DNA from: Gigantopelta aegis
Taxonomy: Eukaryota > Mollusca > Gastropoda > Neomphalida > Peltospiridae
NCBI RefSeq assembly: GCF_016097555.1
Contig: NC_054703.1
Location: 19,379,932 to 19,443,931, forward strand
DNA: 64,000 bases
Direction of reading: 5' to 3'
Position numbers and translations under genes: made by a program. How positions within the stretch are numbered: the stretch's first letter is position 1; every line of letters starts with the position of its first letter. Shown piece by piece: positions 56,879-64,000 of the stretch. Below the pieces are notes generated by a model that did no database searches, was not told the origin of the DNA, and was given only the letters and a program-made list of their open reading frames with translations.

Positions 56879-59800
56879 CTTAGCCAGTCATCCTAGAGGA
56901 CCTAGGTAAACTGTAGGTTATTGTCTTTATTGTGATAGGTACCAGTATTAATTCTGTATTACAAGGTTATTGAATGAGTAGTTAGGGTTAATTAAAAATT
57001 AACCAGTTAGGAATAGTGTTGTAATTCGTTTATTAATTAAGTTCCCCTGGAAGCGTTTCTCCATTATCGCACGTGTGTGTGTTAGCGTTTCTCAATTATT
57101 TCACGTGTGGGTGTTGTGTTACGGTGAAGTGATTAGCATATTGTGTAAACTAGACACCTAGACATTAACTAATTAAGTTATCAGTTCTGGGTTGTTATTA
57201 TTGTTGTTATTAATTAACTACTGCGGCAGTACATTTGTCAGCGTAGGTTAATACAGATTCCAAAGTGTATTGTGTTTTTGTTGTGTTTTCTAGTGAACTA
57301 AACGTGCTATAATAATATATACTTTATATAAGATCGTATCTCTGATCATACCTAGACGAGCCAAAGCGGTTTTGAACTGCCCGTTACAGAGAGATCTAAT
57401 AGATATACAGTTAGTAGAGATATTTGGATAATCGTGTTTTATTCAGTTACGGGTATTATAGAATCCCCGTGACAAAGCCTATATGTAAGAATTACCAAAT
57501 GTTTGACATCGAATAGCTGATGATTAATAAATCAATGTGCTTCAGTGGTGTCGTTAAACAAAATAAATCTTGTTTGTAAGTTAATGTATTTACGTTTAAG
57601 AAAAATGGGCTTCGTAAATTCGGCCATAAGTGTTGTATCTGAAATTCATAGTTTGCACTAAAATTAGAATACCAGTTTTTGTGCGAACCTAGCGTAGACA
57701 CTGTCAAAGATACTTCCTACTATATCCGAAACTGGTAGCGTGACCTGCCATTCAATGGGATTCAAATTATGGGTGAGTGTTTGTGCATTTATAATACGAT
57801 TTTAGCTTGCTTTGATTAAAAGATGGGTGTGTATTGGTTGACAAATAGTCCTTTCTTTTAGGACACTAACGAACAAGTTAAAAGTTTCCTTTAACACACC
57901 ACTAGAGTACATCAATTTATTAAAAAAAGAAGTTTGTTTTATTTAACAACACTACTAGAGCACATTGATTTATTAATCATCGGCTATTGGTGGTTATTTT
58001 GACATATAGTCTTAGAGAGGAAACCGGCTAAATTCAACATCCCACAGACAGGATAGCACATACCACGGTTTTTAATATACCAGTCGTGGTGCACTGGCTA
58101 GAATAAGAAATAGCCCAATGGACCTACCGACGGAGATCGATCCCAGATGGACCGCACATCAGAGGAGCACTTTGCCACTGGGCTACGTCCCGCCACATGT
58201 AGTTGTACGCGTGTAAGTCAAAAAGAGAGTTTGTAAATTCAGCCCTTAGCTTTTTGGCTGTCTTAATCCGCACGAAATTGTGATATCAATTTGAGTGGCA
58301 ACCTATGAATGTTTCACTTAGAACAGTACCCTGTATACTAATATTAGTGCAAATCAAATTACATGGATTTACAGGATGGATCAAACAGCATTGGATTATA
58401 ATACATTCTTTAAATCTGACCAATAGAGGGTATGACTATATTTAATGCTATATTTAAAGTTATATATGCATATACTTTACCAAAGAAACTAATGAAAGTG
58501 GAAGGCCCTATTTTCAGCCCGTGAAAATGCACACAAATGTGTTACAAAACTGTAAAATAGCTATATAAAGTTACAATAGAGTGAAACAGGTCCGTGACAC
58601 TGAAACGGGAAAATACACTCTGAAAATGGTCTGGAGCTTTTCCGCCATACCCGTTACTTCTCAGACGTGCGTGCGTTTTTAAAATTATGAAAAATGCATA
58701 TTGTGAACCAAAAACATTTCGGATGTACACAAATTGATAATTTAAACCACACAATGTAAATAATGTCTGATTTCAAGTAACAACATGCAAAACAAGGGCG
58801 GGTTAAAAGGGAAAGACGGGGAAGGGGGAGCCCTGTCCATCCCTAAATAATAACTATCCTTTTTGCAGCAATTTGTTCAAAATTTTCACATTAGGAATAT
58901 CAAACGTTTCTGAAGTGCACTTTTAAGGAGTTGGTCTATGTGCCCTTTTAAGGAGTTGGTCTATGTGCCCTTTTAAGGAGTTGGTCTATGTGCACGTTTA
59001 AGGAGTTGGTCTATGTGCACTTTTAAGGAGTTGGTCTATGTGCACTTTTAAGGAGTTGGTCTATGTGCCCTTTTAAGGAGTTGGTCTATGTGCCCTTTTA
59101 AGGAGTTGGTCTATGTGCCCTTTTAAGGAGTTGGTCTATGTGCCCTTTTAAGGAGTTGGTCTATGTGCACTTTTAAGGAGTTGGTCTATGTGCCCTTTTA
59201 AGGAGTTGGTCTATGTGCACTTTTAAGGAGTTGGTCTATGTGTACTTTTAAGGAGTTGGTCTATGTGCCCTTTTAAGGAGTTGGTCTATGTGCCCTTTTA
59301 AGGAATTGGTCTATGTCTCCTCCACAAAATACGTCCCAAAAACAAGAGATCCGGCTTGCAATGGCTTGAAACTCGTATCAGTGCGTTTCACACATCAATG
59401 TTTAAAATACAATAATAATAACGACAATAATAAACAAATTATATCAGTTTACACAAGAGTATTACATTTTACGAACATTTTCATTCCAGGATGAAGAACA
59501 CCGCGCACGAGCACCCAATGCACGCAATGCACGCGCCACCCCTGCCCCCGTGGACGCCATCCTGTCTAACATCATGAACAAACAGGTAAGATGTGGTGAC
59601 CACATATGAACAAACAGGTAAGATGTGGTGACCACATATGAACAAACAGGTAAGATGTGGTGACCACATATGAACAACAAAACTGTTGACGAGTTATTAT
59701 TCGAACGGGCGGGACGTAGCCCAGTGGTAACGCTCGCCTGATTCGCGGTCGATCTAGGATCGATTCCCGTGGGTGAACTCATTGCGCTATTTCTAGTTCC

Positions 59801-60623
59801 AGCCAGTGCACTACGACTGGTATATCAAAGGTCATGGTATTTGCTATCCTGTCTATGGGATGGTGTATATAAAATATCTCTTGGTACTAATGGAAAAAAT
59901 TAGCGGGTTTCCTCTCTAAAACTATATGGTATAATTATCACATGTTTGACATCCAATAGCCGACGATTAATAAATCAATGTGCTCCACTGTTGTCATTAA
60001 ATAAAACAAAAACAAAAAATCAAGAATAAAACGCAGACTGAAAATCTTCGAACATTTTCAACATTCTTTGCGAATATTGAAATTGCTAGCTTATAAAACT
60101 AAGTAGGCTACGTCTTAGGCCTATCTTCACATATAAACAGAATACGGTTAGAGGGGGTACAACACTAAGGACGTCCTGGCCCTATCTTCACATATAAACA
60201 GAATACGGTTAGAGGAGGTACAACACTAAGGACGTCCTGGCCCTATCTTCACATATAAACAGAATACGGTTAGAGGAGGTACAACACTAAGGACGTCCTG
60301 GCCCTATCTTCACATATAAACAGAATACGGTTAAGGAGTACACCACTNNNNNNNNNNNNNNNNNNNNNNNNNNNNNNNNNNNNNNNNNNNNNNNNNNNNN
60401 NNNNNNNNNNNNNNNNNNNNNNNNNNNNNNNNNNNNNNNNNNNNNNNNNNNNNNNNNNNNNNNNNNNNNNNNNNNNNNNNNNNNNNNNNNNNNNNNNNNN
60501 NNNNNNNNNNNNNNNNNNNNNNNNNNNNNNNNNNNNNNNNNNNNNNNCTCTGTGTGTATGTGTGTGTGTGTGTCTGTGTGTGCGTGTGTTTATCTCTGTG
60601 TGTGTGTGTGTGTGTGTGTGTAT

Positions 60624-60703
<80 letters not shown>

Positions 60704-62854
60704 CCTCTACCTACTAGACTATAGGCTGATAGCTTAACTACTACAGCACCAATGCCGGGGTGTTTTTTTGGACATTTGAATATGTTAAAATATGTTAATT
60801 ATTTGTTATTATTTAACTTGGATCGCCAAAACCTCAAAGATGGCAGCAATTGTAGGCAATTTACTGGATGCTTCAAAATACATTTTAGTATAGCACATTT
60901 ATTATGTTTTGTTACTTATGACCAGACATGGGGTAATCGTAATCAGTAATCATAATCGATTACAATCGATTACATATTTTCATGTAATCGTAATCGTAAT
61001 TGATTACTCTGTTTGAGAATACCATGTAATCGTAATCGTAATCGATTACATTGCTAATGTAATCGTAATTTATGATTACTTCCGTGATTACTACACTAGG
61101 ATTAAAGTTTCAAACTGTATGAACTTGCACTTTTTTGATGATTATATATTAATCATTATTACAGCATCCTTCAATATGCACGTGTCTTTAAAATAATAAA
61201 GTTATTACCTACTAGCAATGTAAACAAAGTATGTAAGTTGGGAAAATATTTATACAAAATAATAGGAAGGCGTGAATCTATGGTTACTTAGTTTTAAATA
61301 GAGTACTGTACACATATTATTATATTCTCCTTAACTGTTTTATACCAACACCTTCCATTATGTCTGTAAATGGTTATATTATGTTATAACGTACATAAGC
61401 TTATGAAAACATGCCTATTAACCAAACCTCTTTGATATGCTTGGTAACAACTCAAGTAACAGTGCTAGTAGTTGGGTGCAGCACTGAGCAAAGGGACTAT
61501 CCTGAGTTTGTATCCTTTTAACATGTTTTTTTTCTGGTGTCACCGGTAACAGTGACGTCACGGCTTAAACTTGATCTATTGTTTTCTATATTTTCGGGCT
61601 AATGTTGCATTTCAAACCATTATTATAAGTAAGTATGTTTTTAAAACGTATCTATGTGTTCATCTATAATGTGTTTAGTGTTTGTTATGTTTTTTATTAA
61701 AATAAAATAACGACTACACTAGGAGTCAGTTACACATTGCCTAATATATTTTTTTTATTAAAAGTTGTGACATTTTTTCCTGTGACGTTTTGTCCTGTGT
61801 TTTTGTTTTTTTTATGGCTTTTTACCTGTCAAGTGAATCAATTAATTTACAAGTTGACTGAAATAATTGATTCTCCAGAAGTCACGTGGCAAGAAAGTAC
61901 AAAATATTTTCTTAACCGATAGAACACTGAAAAAATATCATATTTTTTAAATCTTTCTTTTTTAATTTGTGGGTTATATTACTTTATATCAATGGTTACC
62001 TAAAATTGTAACGATTGTAGTGATGCTTTGGAGGGAGGGGTTATATATGTTAAATAACTTATTGCTGTGTGTGGATTTGGCTGCGCAGTCAAGCTTACAG
62101 AATAGAGATTAAGGCTGTGCTGTGTCCGTCTGCAGTCATTAAGACTAACAAAAGCAAATTTTGATGTATTGTCAAATGATCAAATTGTCAAATGACAACT
62201 CGTACCTTTGACAACTGTAAACTATATGTCTTGTTTTATGTGACACTGAACTAGAGCAGTTCGGCGATTAAAGGGGCATGCTTTGGTTTCTTTTAGCAGC
62301 TTGGGGATTAACACACATGTAATTACGTTTTGTCTTTAAATATAATAACATGTTTTAGATATTCATGTAATGAGTAAAGTGTGTTTTGTTTAACGACGCT
62401 ACTGTAGTACATTGATTAATTAATTATGGACTATTGAATGTCAAACATTTGGTAATTTTGGCACATAGTCATCAAAAATAGTTCATATTTGTGAAAATGT
62501 AATCATGATTGTAATCATGATTACTGGGCAGTGTAATCGCAATCGTAATCGATTACTTTCATTTTCCTTGTAATCGTAATCGTAATCATGACATTCTTAA
62601 GTAATCGTAATCGATTACTTTTGTCATGTAATCGCCCCATGTTTGCTTATGACAAAATTGAATCCATCTTCGTTTGTTATTTATACTTATTTCCAGGTCC
62701 TAGAGGTGACCCCGGAGATCGCGGTGATACAGGTAATAAAATTATGCATGTTGGTGATGGGTGCAAGTTTAAAATGGTACATGTCTAGTTCTCAATTTTT
62801 GAGTAAAACTGACTATACATTTGTTGTATGCTTAGCCAACTATGGCGTGTATGT

Positions 62855-62901
<47 letters not shown>

Positions 62902-63431
62902 CGCGTGTGTGTGTGTGCGTGTCTGTGTGCATAGGGACGTACGTGTGTACGCATGCATGTATGTAAGCATGTATGTATAAAAACTGACAATAGCATATAC
63001 ATAATGTATTAACAAAATCAAGGCACGGTTACAACTTGTGTCATTAGTCAGCATGTTCAACACTACTATTGTGATACTATTATGCATGGCGATTAGTAGT
63101 TAAATAAACTGTACTGACATTTTGAGTTTGACACATTTCCCGATCCCACCAGGTCCACAAGGAAATGCGGGGACATCAGGAATGAAAGGACCAAAGGGAA
63201 TGAAGGGTCCAGACGGGGGTAAGGGATCACTTGGAGCCCCAGGTTCTAGCGGCCCGGCTGGTGTAACAGGTGATAAAGGCCTAACTGGCCTTCAAGGTTC
63301 TCAGGGAGACCCAGGACCTCGGGGCCCCCAGGGAACGGCAGGAGAAGCAGGGTCTGCAGGGCATCTAGGAGCAAAAGGAGCACGTGGTGATCCGGGGATG
63401 AAAGGAGCCATGGGAGCCCGCGGAAAACAAG
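54221..63431 (+). CDS. type II transmembrane collagen-like protein, 5' portion, incomplete
   Basis: Four exons are recognised: 54221-54448, 59490-59585, 62697-62732 and 63153-63431; the gene runs off the right edge. Exon 1 begins AAAATGG (good context) and encodes a basic N terminus (MATPYRS) and a hydrophobic segment [19 protein letters not shown] (about residues 8-26) that should be a signal anchor. A short heptad-like helix ([20 protein letters not shown]) and a Cys follow. Exon 2 is a 32-residue hydrophilic linker. Exons 3 and 4 are pure Gly-X-Y (4 and 31 triplets). This layout is that of membrane collagens XIII/XXIII/XXV, gliomedin or ectodysplasin; which one depends on the missing C terminus. 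Exon 2 ends in phase 0 but exon 3 starts in phase 1, so at least one exon is missing, perhaps in the N gap. An in-frame ATG at 54074 would add 49 unremarkable residues. Confidence 0.8.
54497..55035 (-). mobile_element. SINE with GCAGAATTTACC head, carrying low-complexity insertions
   Basis: In reverse, the head is GGGGGGCAGAATTTACCGCA near 55031, the body follows and the tail lies at 54500-54535. Poly-G, poly-C and poly-A runs at 54550-54750 split the tail from the body. Confidence 0.75.
55085..55782. mobile_element. two SINE copies, minus (55085-55360) and plus (55441-55782)
   Basis: The minus copy is a head-truncated CCGGCCTCGG family member. The plus copy has the GGCGGCACGTAGCCCAGTGG head of the other family but the GAGTTCGTCGTTAAATAAAA tail of the CCGGCCTCGG family. 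Confidence 0.85.
55785..55950 (+). mobile_element. SINE tail fragment
   Basis: It contains GTGCATGTATAAATGATCC, TTGCTGCTAATGGGAAAATG and AAATGTTTGACATCCGATAG. Confidence 0.75.
56030..57572 (+). mobile_element. SINE of the GGCGGGAC type, interrupted by a solo LTR
   Basis: The head and body (CGCTCGCTTAATTCGCGGTC to GGGTTTCCTCTCTAAG) and the tail (TATATGTAAGAATTACCAAA to TGTCGTTAAACAAAAT) are separated by the LTR at 56223-57474. Confidence 0.88.
56223..57474. mobile_element. solo LTR of a retrovirus-like element (Gypsy-type ends), fossil
   Basis: It starts TGTGACGGTAC, ends CCCCGTGACA (TG...CA) and is flanked by a 5-bp target duplication AAGCC (56218-56222 and 57475-57479). No internal coding region is present, so it is a recombination remnant. 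A (TA)n run is at 56829-56875. It is younger than the SINE it interrupts; the intact target duplication suggests moderate age. Confidence 0.85.
57928..58195 (-). mobile_element. SINE, GGCGGGAC type
   Basis: In reverse, the head is GGCGGGACGTAGCCCAGTGG at 58195 and the tail GTTGTTAAATAAAACAAAC at 57935. A few internal gaps are visible. Confidence 0.88.
58914..59312. repeat. 25-bp minisatellite, about 16 copies
   Basis: The unit CTTTTAAGGAGTTGGTCTAT plus GTGCC or GTGCA repeats in the first intron of the collagen gene, about 180 bp upstream of its second exon. Confidence 0.97.
59490..59585 (+). CDS. exon 2 of the transmembrane collagen: Arg/Ala/Pro-rich linker
   Basis: The acceptor TCATTCCAG ends at 59489 and the donor CAG/GTAAGA lies at 59585/59586. 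The exon is phase 0-0 and encodes [20 protein letters not shown] then [12 protein letters not shown]. The phases fit exon 1. The Arg-rich part could be a furin-like shedding site, as in other membrane collagens, but no strict RXXR with basic P2 is obvious. Confidence 0.72.
59575..59670 (+). repeat. 32-bp triplication spanning a splice donor
   Basis: ATGAACAAACAGGTAAGATG plus TGGTGACCACAT occurs three times; each copy carries CAG/GTAAGA. Only the first donor (59585) keeps the reading frame open, since reading past it meets TGA in the first copy. Confidence 0.95.
59706..60015 (+). mobile_element. SINE, GGCGGGACGTAGCCCAGTGG family, near full length
   Basis: The head GGGCGGGACGTAGCCCAGTG, GATCTAGGATCGATTCCCGT, the common body and the tail TTGTCATTAAATAAAACAAA are present. 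Confidence 0.92.
60118..60347. repeat. 61-bp minisatellite running into the assembly gap
   Basis: About four units with GGCCCTATCTTCACATATAA, CAGAATACGGTTAGAGG and ACAACACTAAGGACGTCCT stop at the first N. Confidence 0.95.
60348..60547. other. assembly gap of 200 N
   Basis: The round number suggests a placeholder of unknown true size. It lies between a minisatellite and a TG microsatellite, both likely causes, and inside the collagen gene where an exon is missing. Confidence 0.99.
60548..60790 (-). repeat. TG microsatellite with inverted SINE head
   Basis: A (TG)n run to about 60700 is followed by GAATCCTCTACCTACTAGAC and GCTGATAGCTTAACTACTAC, the reverse of the head at 52355-52440. Confidence 0.85.
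60923..62645. mobile_element. hAT-like non-autonomous element in a collagen intron
   Basis: The ends CAGACATGGGG and CCCCATGTTTG are inverted with one mismatch and flanked by a perfect 8-bp target duplication CTTATGAC (60915-60922, 62646-62653). Both subterminal regions are full of GTAATCGTAATCGATTAC words. There is no transposase; a SINE tail fragment sits at about 62370-62475 in reverse. Confidence 0.9.
62697..62732 (+). CDS. exon 3 of the transmembrane collagen: 36-bp Gly-X-Y exon
   Basis: The acceptor TTATTTCCAG ends at 62696 and the donor ACAG/GTAATA lies at 62732/62733. Phase 1-1, encoding [12 protein letters not shown] with split Gly codons at both ends, the classic small collagen exon format. 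Confidence 0.85.
62857..62930. repeat. TG microsatellite in a collagen intron
   Basis: A (GT)n run with GCGC interruptions between collagen exons 3 and 4. Confidence 0.95.
63153..63431 (+). CDS. exon 4 of the transmembrane collagen: 31 Gly-X-Y triplets
   Basis: The acceptor CCCACCAG ends at 63152 and the donor CAAG/GTAGAA lies at 63431/63432. Its 279 nt encode 31 uninterrupted triplets, from [20 protein letters not shown] to GARGKQ, phase 1-1. No imperfection of the helix is seen. Confidence 0.93.
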
Positions 63432-63487
63432 GTAGAATGGGGTTATGTGTATCTATATGCATATATAATGGGGTTATCTTTCTTATG

Positions 63488-63492
<5 letters not shown>

Positions 63493-63570
<78 letters not shown>

Positions 63571-63571
63571 A

Positions 63572-63652
<81 letters not shown>
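63493..63652. repeat. TA microsatellite after collagen exon 4
   Basis: About 160 bp of nearly pure (TA)n with a few interruptions. The Ile-Tyr ORFs on both strands come from it. Confidence 0.97.
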
Positions 63653-63653
<1 letters not shown>

Positions 63654-64000
63654 GTACATAAATAACGCACGCTATCACACACATACACACACATTTATTG
63701 ATTTATTTATTTATTTACAAATGTATTTACTTATTGGTATGCATATCAAACATTCTATAGATTTCCTGGTGTGCTCTCCTTATTACAGAGGTAAATGTAT
63801 TATTACTATTGTGGCATTTTCTGATGACAAATATTACTTGAAATATTATTTATTTTTGATTATATACTCTTCAAAAAAGTAGGGGAACTCTAATATGAAT
63901 TTACAATGGCCAAAATTGTAAAGTATATTAGTTGTGGGGAATGGTTATATGATAATAGTGAATTAATTGGGCAAACATTACAACCGGTAGTTAGTATTAC
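63653..64000. other. collagen intron to the right edge
   Basis: AT-rich, no further exon seen; the rest of the collagen gene should lie beyond the window. Confidence 0.6.

Noticed and set aside
63301-63882. Ile-Tyr ORFs on both strands and a minus ORF antisense to the collagen exon
   Set aside because: They arise from the TA microsatellite; the Pro-rich minus ORF is only the complement of Gly-X-Y codons.

Overview
This is animal nuclear DNA: AT-rich, intron-containing and crowded with short interspersed repeats, small inverted-repeat transposons and minisatellites. I infer a mollusc, probably a gastropod. The evidence is the tRNA-headed SINEs whose modules end in phrases such as GTGGTGTCGTTAAACAAA and GAGTGCGTCGTTAAATAAA, the frequent TACATGTA words, and the types of host gene. 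The species cannot be named from sequence alone.

Three host genes are supported by exon models whose splice sites and phases agree. (1) Plus strand, 9.6-25.6 kb: a seven-coding-exon gene for a 1431-residue RING-H2 E3 ubiquitin ligase, most like the Praja family at its C terminus. It has a 5' UTR exon with a short upstream ORF and a poly(A) signal near 25784. (2) Minus strand, 42.5-34.4 kb: a six-coding-exon gene for an 879-residue F-box/leucine-rich-repeat protein, an FBXL17 homologue, the substrate receptor of an SCF-type ubiquitin ligase. Genes 1 and 2 converge, and the 8.6 kb between their ends holds a 3.1-kb minisatellite. (3) Plus strand, 54.2 kb to beyond the right edge: the 5' part of a type II transmembrane collagen, with a signal anchor, a short coiled coil and uninterrupted Gly-X-Y exons. 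It contains a 200-base assembly gap. Genes 1 and 2 are both ubiquitin-ligase components but of unrelated classes, so I read no functional link into their proximity. Gene 3 is independent.

The rest is repeats. The left edge is a 28-bp minisatellite with a 140-bp higher-order unit. From 2.5 to 9.3 kb there are inverted-repeat elements and dispersed duplications. Introns of all three genes carry SINEs (several with clear target-site duplications), hAT-like non-autonomous elements (one in a three-deep nest at 18.7-20.0 kb, one with an 8-bp target duplication at 60.9-62.6 kb) and many minisatellites. A solo LTR sits inside a SINE at 56.2-57.5 kb. The region 44.2-48.4 kb is a large imperfect inverted repeat.

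I found no RNA-guided, toxin-antitoxin or other discrete novel system. The most distinctive theme is tandem duplication touching gene structure. A 112-bp duplication repeats a splice acceptor plus half of a leucine-rich-repeat exon. A 66-bp minisatellite grew out of the last codons and stop of the same gene, and a 60-bp coding minisatellite lies in its first coding exon. A 32-bp duplication triplicates a splice donor of the collagen gene. A hAT-like element has tandemly amplified opposite ends in two different copies.
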